NCBI RefSeq assembly: GCF_000002995.4
Contig: NW_025062477.1
Location: forward strand, 10,636,649-10,700,648
Reading direction: 5' to 3'
Length of the DNA: 64,000 nt
From: Brugia malayi
Lineage: Eukaryota; Nematoda; Chromadorea; Rhabditida; Onchocercidae
Made by a program: the position numbers and the translations under genes. This document shows positions 37,725 through 51,600 of the stretch, piece after piece (the first letter of the stretch is position 1; each line of letters starts with the position of its first letter). The notes under the pieces were generated by a model. The model did no database searches. It saw only the letters and a list, made by a program, of their open reading frames with translations, and was not told the origin of the DNA.

Positions 37725-39852
37725 ATGGAAAATCAACAACAGACGACAACGTTATGCCGTGCGGGTTGTGGTTTCTTCGGTTCACCATCTACCGAAGGCT
37801 TATGCTCGAAATGTTACAAAGATTATGTGAAACGTAAACAGGATACTACAGCACGTGTAAGTCCACCGTTACCAGCTGTTGTTAATTCGGGTGCTAATAC
37901 AGTTACAGCTACATCAAGTACTATTAGCAACACAACGTGTAACGCTGATAATACTGCTGCCACGTCATCAACGGTGATTATTGCCGAAAAGCTTAGGGAG
38001 GTAAGTATCGCAATTTTTATTGTATTTCATTCTTCATTTCACTATCTTCTGTGGAAATTAAGATTTGTTTAAGTAAAGTTGAATTATTGAAATATTTGAT
38101 TCCAAAAATTCAGTTATTTAATTGATCATGAAATCAGTCGACGGTAAGTGTTAAAAAAAACCGAGAAAACCTTTTTTTAAAAAAAAAAAAAAAACGATTT
38201 ATGTGAAACATAAATAATGGAAAAAAAGGGTCTGCTAATTAGGTTTATACATTATGCTTCAGAACTTTTTCCCTAAATGATTTCATTATATTTAGGATGA
38301 CATTCCTCTCTATTATCTCTGATATCATCTGCTGCGCTTTTATGGATTTGTCCGCTGGCAAAAAAATATTCTTTAGGTTTAACATAAATTTTTCAGTATC
38401 GTAGCAACCCGAAGGCAAAAAAAAAGGAAATTTCACGAATGAATTAGATAAATTGGTTTTGATAGTTTGAGGATTTTGGTTAAGGGATTACTTCAGGTTT
38501 CCTGTTCGCAGGCCGCAAAATCCTCAGAAGATATGACTGCCCAACTAGAATCAGTAGCAGCGGCTGTGGAAGCAGCGGGTGGTATCACGGCGTCTTCGTC
38601 GGGTACTTGCTCTGGTGTCCTTTCTACATCTAGGTTTGATTACTTTTCCATACATTTCTTTACATGAATTTTATAATAAGGTAGATCATTTAGCAAAGGT
38701 AACAGACCTTCAGTTGGAAGCGTTTTAGTGGCATGGACTTTGTTTAAGATAAAATAAATTTATATAAAATGGACTAAAATCCTTAATAATTAATTAGAAA
38801 TTTCCACCCGGTTGTTAATATTTAAAGAAGTATGCGTAAAGTTCTCATGAAGACAATTCATCCGATTTCCGGATTTGATGACGAGACACTGGGTTTTAGT
38901 GTATTAAGCATCGAAGTTGTTGAAAAGGTGCACATTAATAAGTTTTAGTAATTGAAGAAAAAGTAGCAGAACTTTGGTACAATTCAGAATTATTTGTTTG
39001 TTCGTGGGCTCATCTTAAATGTCTTTCTTATGAGGAAAGTAATTTTTGAAGTTTTGCAAAAGGTTGATTTGAAAATTGAATTTAAAAAATCTATCTGGAG
39101 CACCTGAGCAGTATCTGACGACATTCAGTGGTGTGTGATAACATATCTCGCCATAATTCTGTTATTGCATATATATTGGTACATTTGTTCAGTATTAAAT
39201 GTGTATTTTATTCATTTTTAGCTCTGTGGCAAGCCTTGATACTGCAGTAGCTCCTGATTCGATAACTTTGAGTAACGAAGGTCAGCCGGTTCCGAAGAAA
39301 GCCAATCGTTGTCATGTTTGCAAGAAACGTGTCGGCCTTACTGGTATTTTCAGATTATTTCAGAATTTGATTCTAATAGATATTGTTCATTTTTTTCTTC
39401 TTTTTTTGGTTGTTCATTTTGAGTTTATTGATTGTTTTATTCGGTGAAATAAAGACAAAAAAAAAAGAAGAAACGGAAATTAGAGAGGAAGAACTTTGCA
39501 CTTTGCTCTGAGACGGACATTTTGCAAAATGGAATGTCAGTTCTTTGTCAAAGTAAGGTGGATTGACGGAAAAAGTTCTCACAAAAATATAATATCATAA
39601 AATGTGGCAATCAAATTGTTGCTAGCTCTGTAACATTCACCATCGATCTTTTACAATTATTACAATTATAAGAGATTAATTATAAATGATGATATTTTTG
39701 TAGGTTTCGTCTGTCGTTGTGGTGGCTTATACTGCGGTGAGCATCGTTATGATACAGCGCATGGTTGTTCCTTTGATTACAAAACAATGGAGAGAGAAGA
39801 AATTCGTAAGAATAATCCGGTGATTGTCTCCGAAAAGATCCAACGGATTTAG
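37725..39852 (+). CDS. A20/AN1 zinc-finger protein, ZFAND5/ZFAND6-like
   Basis: These small proteins bind ubiquitin through the A20 finger and help deliver substrates to the proteasome, often under stress. Exons: 37725-38000, 38512-38633, 39222-39343, 39704-39852, all GT-AG and in frame, for 222 residues. The A20 finger is at residues 10-40 ([20 protein letters not shown], with the C-x4-C-x11-C-x2-C spacing seen). The middle is a Ser/Thr/Ala-rich linker. The AN1 finger starts at about residue 158 ([12 protein letters not shown] then [21 protein letters not shown]) and keeps all Cys/His ligands. The end ([20 protein letters not shown], then KIQRI) matches the family. It converges on the IQGAP gene. 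Confidence 0.95.
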
Positions 39853-40424
39853 GATGTGTGTTTTGATATTGGTTTGCTCATTGAAAGGACGGCGAAACAC
39901 TTCTACACACTTCCCCATTATGTAGCCAAAATTTTTTCTCTTCTCTTTTACCATCCTTTTTTCGAAAATTTCATCATTAGAAAAAGCAAAGAATGAGCTA
40001 TAAAACATTTTTATTGCTAGTCCTCCCTTTTCCATCCTATCTCAATCATTTTCTTTTTCTTTAACGATAATTAGCTTGATTTTCTGGAAAGTTTTTCAAT
40101 GCTATTTTCGATGAATAAGTGCAGAATTATTTTTGGATGTTTAAAAAGTATGTCAGGAATGCTGTTTATCATCTTCATCAGATCAGAATATTTCCAAATT
40201 ATGCTTTTCTTTACGTTTTTTTTTTTTTTGTCTTATCTTCACGCTATCTTACATCCAATTTTTTTATGGTTCTTTTTTGGTTCTCTGTATTTCCTAATCT
40301 TCCAAACCTCTTTTGAAATTTGATAACTGGTTCAGCTGAACGTTTGTTTTTCTTTTCCTTTTTTGTTTTAAGAGGAGAAGGGAAAATGTGGGGCTGATCG
40401 TTCTCTGTATGGGTGTGTTTGTGC

Positions 40425-40470
<46 letters not shown>

Positions 40471-42687
40471 TTATGCTCTGTAGGTCAATAATTCTTTCAT
40501 AATCGTACGAGGTTAGGGATGCTTTTTTTCCTTTTTTTTATGAAAAGGGAGGGAGAGAAAAAAGAAAAGGAAGGGATTTATCTTGAGTTATGTAAATTCA
40601 AATTTTGGTGGACTATTATATTTGTAAAATATTTCCATTTTACAAAAAGATATGATAATAATAGAAGCTGCAATTATTCTTCTTCACTTTTTTATTTTTC
40701 TGCAGTAGTTTGATTTTGACTGAACATATATTTGATTATTTTCTCTCTTCAGCAATAGCACTGCATTCTAAGATTAAAGAGTAATAGAAAGAATAAGGAG
40801 AGGTGAGTTTTTTTCTCTCTCTTTTTTTTGCTTATGGAAACGAAAAAAGTAACTTTTGTCGATTTCAATTTATGATCATTGATGGAGAAGTGCACTTAAT
40901 GAAGAAATTTTTTATTATTTGAGCTACAAATTTGAATAATAATAATAAGATTGTAAAGTCCATCCATTTATTTGGATAAATTCTACGTCACATAATTTCT
41001 TTATTATAGGTTATCAGCTTTTTTTCTTTTTTTTTTTTTAGTAGGGAAATGGCAATATGGGTAAAAAAGAATTTTTCTTATTTGGCTTTCTCTTTTTTTT
41101 TTTGCTTTTTTGTTTTTTTATGTACAAATTGTAGGCATACGCCGATTTCTCTATAAAGTGGTGGTACTGCATGTGCACACAATTTTGTCAACCTTTTTAT
41201 TTTTATTTTTTATTTTTTGTCTCTCTCTACCATCAGTTGCTAAGAAATAATCCTGTATTTTTGCTTCAATATTGAATTAGTTTGATTTTGTATAAATGAC
41301 CCTTATTTACTGACACTGTGAAATTTTTTTTTTTTTTTTTTTTTATATATGTCAACACATAAAGCTGTATTCTTTTTACATGGTACACTTCAATGTTACA
41401 TTTAAATTTTAAATTTCAACAAGATGACAAATATGCTAAGCAAACAAACTACTACGATAGAAATGCATCGAAAAATAAGAATGATTTTTAGGAATATGAT
41501 ATCGACTTAACGGAATTTGAAAAAAAAAGGTCTAATATGTCATAAGAAGTTTTGTAAATTTTTGAAAATTTGATAAAAGAAAAAAAATTGGAGATGGGAA
41601 TATCTCAAATATTAAAGCCAGAATAAATGTGAATTGATTACTATAAAAAAAAATCTTTTATGATGATTTAGATTTTGGCAATATATTCTTTTCTTTTTTT
41701 TACTATTAAAGTGCAGCGAATTAGAAATTTAATTGTTAATATTTATTGATTAATATTTATCAAATGTTAGATGTCATTCTCACCTAATCATACGTGTACT
41801 GTGAAATTACTTGTTAACAACAAGTAATGTTGTTTACAAGTAATTTCAAAGTAATACACTTCTACACAAACTTTCATTTAGCATTAAACAAGCTTTCATT
41901 TTCCAGTATCATTTGAAATTTTTGTTTTTTTTTTTTTCGTTTTTTCTTTTTAAAGTTATTAATTGATTGATTGGGTTGATTAGTTAGTCAAAGAATATAA
42001 CCAATGAGTGATCCTGTTTGAATCAATTATGTCATTTTTAAAAATTTGATCATTTTTTTTTTTACAATTTTTCATATATTATAGTTGAGATGGATCTCTT
42101 TTTTCTTTTTTATTCATGCTTAATATAATTAAATTAAATATGACCATTTTTCAGATTTCTTGGGTTTTATTTCATCTGAAAGTAATTTAATAATAATTTA
42201 CCTAATTTTAATACTTTTTTTAGCAGAAGAAGTGGAAGAATATGGAAATGAAACGTGAATTAATAATTTAATTAATCTTCATTTCGAGTTTTATGTATGG
42301 TACTGATTAATACCATGAAATGTATCATATTAGAAGTTTAAAATTAAATCAGTTTGAATAAACTGAATTAATCATAGCATAACAATGAATAATTAAAAAA
42401 CAATCCAAAAATGGCAAATTACAATTCATCTAAAAAGGTTATGATATGACATTAGCATTTTTTCGCTTGTTAACTTAGACAAAAAAGAAAAATAAAACTG
42501 TTTAAAATATTTCGCAACAAAAATAAAATGTTAAATTTAATTTCAATTTTAATATAGCATTTCGTAAATTTACTTTCGGCTGGTATTTCTACAATAATAT
42601 TTTTATAATAAAACGAAAAAGTAACAATTTGAGAGAATTGATAAACTTTAAAAATGAAATTTAATATTTAATGATATCTTTAATCAT
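39853..42687. other. convergent intergenic region between the zinc-finger and IQGAP genes
   Basis: This holds the 3' UTRs of both genes, whose ends I could not fix. Contents are a pure GT run, scattered poly(T), and no coding exon. Phe/Leu-rich open frames near 40099-40323 and 40519-40713 are low complexity. A short dyad CTTGTTAACAACAAG (41811-41825) is followed by further CAAGTAAT sequence. Confidence 0.5.
40426..40466. repeat. (GT)20 microsatellite
   Basis: An uninterrupted GT run about 570 bp past the zinc-finger gene stop, probably in or near its 3' UTR. Confidence 0.9.
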
Positions 42688-45600
42688 TTAAATTTTTTCA
42701 AATAATTTTGCATATCGTTCCAAACGTTTCTGATAATCCAATTGAGTTTTTTCAAGCTCTGACACTAATTTACGCATTGTTATCAAATCGATTTGACGAA
42801 TTTTACGATATTCATCCGTTTTGTTAATTTCCTGAAATGTATGCTAAATTTTATTTTTCCACTTAAATAATATTGATTATTTGATGTGTGCATTTTTTAA
42901 TTACTATTTCTATTTAATTAATTATAATAAATTTAACATATTTTTATTTTTCATTAAAATAAATGAAAGAAAGAATGATAGTAACTGTTTTGTACAATAA
43001 AATTATGTATTTTTTTATCAATTTACGAAATTATTCTTTTTCATTTCAAACTGATATATATTTTTTTGATTATCAAATAATTCATTTTATGATTTTTTTT
43101 TTTAATAACTTCAATTCTTTTTTTTTAAATTATTAAATATAGTTTTGATGAAAATAAAAAATAGAAAAAAAAAAAAAAAAGGAAAAATAATAATTATTAT
43201 TGTAAATAAACCTTAGCGATAGCTGTGACAATACTTTGATAATTATTTATTGATGTTACTCGTTTAGCCTTCTCTAATGTGCTCAACTGACGAATAATAT
43301 GGCATTTTGTCTCATCCAATGTTAGCCTTAAATAATTTTTAATCAAATACTTGAAAACAAAAAAACTGTATTCAAATTTTGATCCCAGAAATTAAACATT
43401 TAATTAAATTAATACATTAATAGGAATATTAATTATTATATTATATAGCGCATCGTTTGTAATAAAACATAATTGCATTAGATAAATATTAATGAATTAT
43501 ATTAAATTAGTATCAATTTTGAGTTTATTATAATAATTAAAATTAGTTCATATTAATATAAAATGAAATTTAAATTATTTTGACATTATTTGTGTTTTTT
43601 TTTCCTCTTAATATCTAATACATCAATTATTTACTTTACTTATCACTGCAAGAAATTTTACGCTTAAACTGTAATATCAGTAAAGTATGTTTTGTAATAA
43701 TGCCTATTAATAAATAAGTTAGTCAATGAATAATAAATTAATTAATTGATAATAAATAAATTCTACAAATAAATAAGTAATAGACAAATTAGTAAATAAA
43801 TAATAGATAAATATGTAAATAAATAAATAATAGATAAATAGGTAAATAAATAAGTAAATAAGTGAACAATCTTTTTCACTCATTTTTTTTTTTCATCAGA
43901 TTATTTCACTCATTATTAATTAAATAAATATATAAAATACAAAAATTATATAATAGAATAAGCAAATGAATAAAACAATTAATTGATCAGCTAATTAATT
44001 AATTAATTAATTAAATGCAAAAATTATGAGATAAATTTAAAAATAATATTATCAATACTTACTTTATATGTTGATTATTATTATTTCGATGTAAAAATTT
44101 TCGAAAAATTTCCTCTTCTTTCTGAAGTGTATGATGAGCAAGAAGTTGTGTTAAATTATTACCCGGGCAACCACTTAACAAGCAATTTTCCACATATTGC
44201 ATCGTTCTGGGTAGAAAAAAAAGGGGAAAAATTAAAACAAGAGAGAAAAAATAGGAATTGAGTTAAAGAATTGGATAAATATTTTGTTAAAGTGAAATAA
44301 AATTTTAATCAAATTATTAAATAATTTGAGAAAAAAAATCAATTATTAATAATTAATTTTTGAAAAAAAATTTCGTCAATAATTATTTTTTTTTAAAAAA
44401 AAAAATGAAAAGTAAAAAAATTTTTCTAGAATTAAATTTATCACTTACTAATTATTTTATTGATAATAAAAAATGAAAAAAAAAAAAAAATTTTATAACC
44501 TTCGGAATATTTCATCGTAATTATCAGTTTCATTTGATGTAAAAGGATGCAAATGAAGTGTCACATATTGTTTTATATTATCAATCGGTAATGATAATAC
44601 ATTAGCAATAAACTGACTCAATTGTGAATTTTTTGAAATTATCTGATAAATTAATCAATTATTATCTTTTTTTTTTGTAATTAATTTTGTTGATAATATT
44701 ATTGCAAATAAACAAACAAACAAATAAACAAATTGTAATAAATAATTTTTCATACAATTAAATTCTCATTTTATATATTCTACTGCTAGAATAGTAAATT
44801 ATTACTATATTTGATTAATGATTACGATTAATTATTATTATTATTTTTTAATAGTAACAATGAATTAATTAAATTATTTAATAGTTACAATGAATTAATT
44901 GAATTATTTAATAGTTACAATGAATTAATTAAATTATTAATTACTGTTGTAATATAAAATTAGAGTTAAAAAAAAAAAGGAAAGAAAAATTATTTTGAAT
45001 TCAAACTTTTTTATTAAAATTATTTTCAAATAATATTCATTTTATGCATATATCTTCGTCAATATTTGCACAACAAACCTCGTTGACATCATTTTGAAAC
45101 TTTTGAAGGGTGACATGTAGTTGACACATTGTTAGATGAAGGATAGGCCTGTATGATTCATATTTCTTCCATTTTTCATCATCAATACTGCACGGTGGAT
45201 TTTGCATTATAAATTTAATAAAATGTAATCTAAAATAAAAATAATGAGAGAAAAAAAAAAGAATTAAAATGTAAACAAATAAATATAAAAATTATTTAAA
45301 TTATAATAATTTAAATCTTAAATATTAATTGTGACAATTTGCAAAAAACATATTAGTATTTAATTAAATTAAATTTGTTTACATAAAATATTCCATAAAA
45401 TAAAAATTAAATTACTGATGAAGAAAACAAAAAATTTTCGAAGACTAATTAATATTCATCATCTTTTTTAAGCAACTAAATTATAACAACTTAAATTTTA
45501 AAAATTAATTATAAAAATTTGCAAGAGATATTAATATTGAATCAAATTAAAATTTGTTTGTATAAAATATTCCATAAAATAAAGATTAAATTATTAATCA

Positions 45601-48600
45601 TTTTTCAAAGACTAAATTAATATTTGTGATTTTCTTTTTTCATTTTTTTTTTTTTTTTTTGATCAGAATAATTAATAAATTATTTAAAATGCTTACTTTG
45701 AAATAGTATTAATTTTTGTGATAGCATCATTCAATGAATTTAACCAATATTTTTCAGTGCTATACTGAAAAAAAAAAGAAAAAATCTGAAAAAAAAAAGG
45801 AAAAAAAATTTTTGTTAAATTTTATATAAAAAAATCATTATTTCAAGCATTTTGTAGATATTTAACATTTTATATTAACATTTGATATTAATATCCAAAG
45901 GTAATAGTACGAAGAATTGTTTACTTAAAAAAGAAATAATTTCTTCAAAAATTGTTATTCATAATATTTCATATACACAAATAGAAAATATAAATTTAAT
46001 TTTTCTATTAATTTCTTTATATTCAAATGCAAAATATGAAAAATTATATATTAATTCATAATTTTTTGTACTTAAATATAAAAATTAAAAAACAAATTTT
46101 TTTTTTCGATCTATAATTATTAGAAAGCATTAGCTCTACTAAACTACAATAATATTATCAGTTTTATTGATAAATATAAATAAAAAATTCATAAACAATA
46201 AATCTTACTTTCACGGTTAGCTTATTTTTAGCTTTCCAGTCAAATAGAATTAATTTTGAAATTTTGTGATAAAAATTTTTTAGCTTACTTCAAAATTTCA
46301 AATTCAATATTACACCAGTAGACTTTATTGTTTATTATTGTCATAAAATTTCTGGAATTTTTGGTACTAATTAATTGATAAATGGAATTTATTTTTTAAT
46401 GTTAAAAAAAAGGAAATGAAATACTTACACCAAAATTTAAAATACTATATTCGATAAATTTGCTAATTACTTTACGAATTGCTAAAGTTTTATATTCATT
46501 AACTTTTCCAATTTCGCTTATCATATTTAAACTTTCGCTAGCAGTAATTACTTTCATCCAACAGCCATTGTAGAGCCATGCATTAATTACCTGAAATTTT
46601 ACCTTTATTTCTATCAATTTATCCTATCCTATCTACCTGATAATTCTATCAATTTATCCTATCCTATCTACCTGATAATTCTATCAATTTATCCTATCCT
46701 ATCTACCTGATAATTCTATCAATTTATCCTATCTACCTGATAATTCTATCAATTTATCCTATCTACCTGATAATTCTATCAATTTATCCTATCTAACCTG
46801 ATAATTCTATCAATTTATCCTTATTCTACTGATAATTCTATCAATTTATCCTATCTACCTGATAATTCTATCAATTTATCCTATCTATACTGATAATTCT
46901 ATCAATTTATCCTATCTACCTGATAATTCTATCAATATCTATCCTATCTACCTGATAATTCTATCAATTTATCCTATCCTATCTACCTGATAATTCTATC
47001 AATTTATCCTATCTACCTGATAATTCTATCAATTTATCCTATCTACCTGATATTCTATCAATTTATCCTATCTACCTGATAATTCTATCAATTTATCCTA
47101 TCTACCTGATAATTCTATCAATTTATCCTATCTACCTGATAATTCTATCAATTTATCCTATCTACCTGATAATTCTATCAATTTATCCTATTCTACCTGA
47201 TAATTCTATCAATTTATCCTATCTACCTGATAATTCTATCAATTTATCCTATCTACCTGATAATTCTATCAATTTATCCTATCTACCTGATAATTCTATC
47301 AATTTATCCTATCTACCTGATAATTCTATCAATTTATCCTATCTACCTGATAATTCTATCAATTTATCCTATCCTATCTACCTGATAATTCTATCAATTT
47401 ATCCTATCTACCTGATAATTCTATCAATTTATCCTATCTACCTGATAATTCTATCAATTTATCCTATCTACCTGATAATTCTATCAATTTATCCTATCTA
47501 CCTGATAATTCTATCAATTTATCCTATCTACCTGATAATTCTATCAATTTATCCTATCTACCTGATAATTCTATCAATTTATCCTATCTGATATAAAATC
47601 AAACATTTTGAATCTTTACATCATAGAATCAAAGACTCTGTTTTTTTTTTAAGTTTTAAAAAAACTAACTCTTGTTACAATCATTAATTAACGACAAATT
47701 AAATTTACTTTATTTTTTCTTTTCATTTTCTCTTGAGTATTATCTAAAAATATTGAATGCTACAAATCTATGAATTAACAGAATTAGTTTCTTTTTTTGT
47801 AAAAAAAAAAAAAAAAAATGTTAATTAGTGATTGTAATAAGCGATTAAAATTAATTAATTATCACTTCCTAATTTAATAAAGTTGATTAGAATTAGTGAT
47901 ACTAATAATTGCAAAATAATTATTCAGTCAGAAATTTTGTCAGTGAAATGTGATGAAATCATTAGTGCAATTTAATTTATAAAATCATCCAAGATTCTGA
48001 ATCTTCATATCATAAGATTAAAGATTCTGAATCATCATCCATGAGATTAGAGATTCTGAATCTTCATACCATAAGATTAAAGATTCTGAATCATCATCCA
48101 TGAGATTAGAGATTCTGAATCTTCATACCATAAGATTAAAGATTCTGAATCACAATATCATGAGGCCAAAAAATTAAATCTTCACATAACAAATCCAAAG
48201 ATTCTGAATCTTTATACCATAAGATTAAAGATTCTGAATCTTTATACCATAAGATTAAAGATTCTGAATCACAATATCATAAGGCCAAAAAATTAAATCT
48301 TCACATAACAAATCCAAAGATTCTGAATCTTTATACCATAAGATTAAAGATTCTGAATCTTTATACCATAAGATTAAAGATTCTGAATCTTTATACCATA
48401 AGATTAAAGATTCTGAATCACAATATCATAAGGCCAAAAAAATTGAATCTTCACATAATAAATCCAAAGATTCTGAATCTTCACACTATGAAGCCAAAAT
48501 TTCATATTATAAGATCAGAAATTCCGATTTTTTCTTTCCAAGTATTTATTATTCTACAACAATTTCCACTATCATATTAAAATTAAATTTAAAAATTAAA

Positions 48601-51600
48601 AAATTAAATGAACCTGAATAATGGTACTATCAGATTGAGTTGGAAAATGCTTCTTCAAGTTATTTCTTGCTGATATCGCTATATATCGTATGATATCACT
48701 AAAAAAAAAAAACGAAAAAAATGTGATAAAAGAAAAATAAATTTAATATATTACTAAAAATGAAATTAATTAAAATAATTATAACATTAAAAAAATTTTT
48801 AAAAATTTAATTAATAATGTAAGCTTTATTTTTTGCCTAAAAATTATTTTAAAATTTATAATTATATTATAATTATTGATAATATATTAGAAGGAAAAAA
48901 AAAATTCACTTTTTGGTTTTATTAAAAATTTCTTATTTAAAATATAATTCATTGCAAATTAATTTCCCAATTTTGATTACAGAAAAATTTTTGATTTATT
49001 TTAATAAAAATTATTCCTTATGATAATTTTCATATGATATTTTCATTCTCTATCAATATTTCTTTTCATTTATTAATTTAATATTATTTCATTAACACAT
49101 CTTTTTTTTTTTTTTTTTACAAAAAAATTTTGACTATTTAATAAAAGTTTAAAAATCAAAATGAAAAAAAAAAAATAATTTTAATTTAATTTTTTTTTTT
49201 TTGTAATACTTACGGATATTTGAAGGTTTTTGTAAAGATAATTTGAGCATAAGCAATAGCCCAATGAATGAGAAATTGTTTACTATTATTAAAAATTTTG
49301 TTTACTATAGCATTTTCCATTGCTTTATTAATATTTGTTGTTTTACTGCCAGTTATTGATTCGAAAAGATTTATTGGATTAAGATTAAAATATTGTTCAT
49401 AATAATTGATATTATTTAAATTTTGATTTAATTCTGCTATTTGTTGCTGTTGTAGCTCCATTTTACCATATAATCTAAAATTTTCATTTTTTAAATTTTA
49501 ATGCTAAAAAAAACACAAAAAAAAAGATTAATTATAATTAACAAATGATTGATTAATTAATTATAGAAAAATAAATGATTAATTATAATTTTTAGAAAAG
49601 GAGAAAAAAAAAACTATCATTTTATTAGTATTAAAATTTGATAATATTTAAGATTAAAGGAAAAAAAGAAATGATAATTCAATTATTCTTAATTATTATA
49701 AAAAAGTTTGACATTTCTAATTTCATTTATATAAATAACTCATTTTTTTTTTTTTTAAATTTTATAATGCTTAAATAATTAAACATAAAAATTTCAATGT
49801 TTTACTAATTTTATTTTTGCAATGATTTTGAATTATTTCATTTCTATTACATATGCTATTCGATTTAAATTTGCTTTTGTAAGTGTAAAACTGAATTTAA
49901 TTTAATTTGATTGAATTAAATTACTAAAATGAAATAAATTTTATGATATTAATTATTACTATTTGTAGTGTAGAAAAATAAATTTGTATTAAATATCAAA
50001 TACATATTTTTTTGGGCATATATTGTTGTTACTTTTTCTAAATTTCTAAAAAAAAAAAAAAAAAAAAAATTTCTACCTTTTTAATTAAGTACCATAATCT
50101 AAAAATTCAAAAATTTAAATAAAAATTTAAAATTAGAAAAATGAAAATGAAATATCCACTCCATTAGTATTTGTAAAATAACAGTGGATGAATTATTCCG
50201 GAAATCGATTGGATTATTTAATTGTTTTATTTCTTCATGCAAATATTTCGCTAATAATAAAGCTAATAATGACATTTCAGGATTGCTCATTCCGTAACTG
50301 TAAACAGGTAAAACGGATTTTCGAAATAAATCCGACAATCCTGAAAAATAAATATTAAAAAATTAAATCTTTTTAAATTTTCATTTAAATTCTTTATTTT
50401 AATATTTATTTATCAATAAACAGCTATTTAATCTTTCTAAAAAAAAAAAAAAAAAAAAAATGTATATGTAAATTAATCTAAAAATTTAATTTTTTTATAA
50501 CAAATTTAAATATAACAAAAAAGAAGAAAAAAAAAATTATTTTTTCTTAAATTAAATTAAACCATTTAAAAATTATTTTTATATAAAATCTATTCTAATT
50601 CTTTAAAAAATCGATTTTAACTCAAATTTTTTTTTCTTAAAATATTTATATCTTTCGAATGAAAATTTTTTTATTATAATTTATTTACAAAATAAAAAGA
50701 AATTGTCACATTTGCTTAATTCTTTGTTTTAATTATTCAATTATTAAATGCAAATTTATTTTTGAAAATTTTTAGCATTTGATAGTTTTCAAAAAAAAAA
50801 AAAGAAATTAAAATTAAATTTGATTTCATTCCTTCCTATTATATTTTAAACCCTACCTACCATTTGGGTTATTGCTATATTTACCCATCAATTTAACAAA
50901 ATATTGCGGTTTTGTTTGTAAATGGAAAAAAATAATTTCATAAAGTTTCATCGTTATATCATTTTTATCACTAACTGATAATGGCTTATCATATGCTATA
51001 TAATCGTTTGCTTCCATACGAATATTTTTCAATAAACTTCGTAATTCCTATAATTAATTGAAAAAATAAAAATTTGCAAAAAAAAAAATGAAATATTTTT
51101 TTAAAATAATTTATTTAAATTTCAAAAATTTTTTTTAACATTCATCAAATATCTCAAAAGTTTACTTTTTATCAAAATTAAAATCAAATAAATTTTTTTT
51201 TTAATTCTAAATTTTAGTTTAAAAAGTAATTTGGAAAAGTTAATGAAACATTTACTTGAAATTGAATTTTGTTGGCGGATATTTGAACAATTTTCTCATC
51301 CAAATCCATCATTTTCTCTTTCAAATATTCATTTGCATTAATTAATTTTGTTGCATATAATCGATTTTTTTTCAATTCTATAAATTATTACTATTATTAT
51401 TAATTATTAATTTTTTTTTAACTTATTAATTTAATACTTTTAATTTTAATTCGTTTCAATTTATTAATAATTATATTAAAAGATTTATTTATAAAATTTT
51501 CTTCTGAATATAAACTGATAAAATTTCAATTTTCTTGAAAAATTTTTTTCACAACTTAAATTTTAAATATTAAAAATTTTTTTTAGAAAAATGATTACCT

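Noticed and set aside
37725..39852. Tristetraprolin-like or RING-type protein
   Set aside because: The Cys spacing and the [12 protein letters not shown] segment are specific to A20 plus AN1 fingers; no CCCH or RING pattern is present.
46611..47588. CRISPR-like array
   Set aside because: Units are contiguous 30-bp tandem repeats without unique spacers, inside an intron of a eukaryotic gene; this is a minisatellite.
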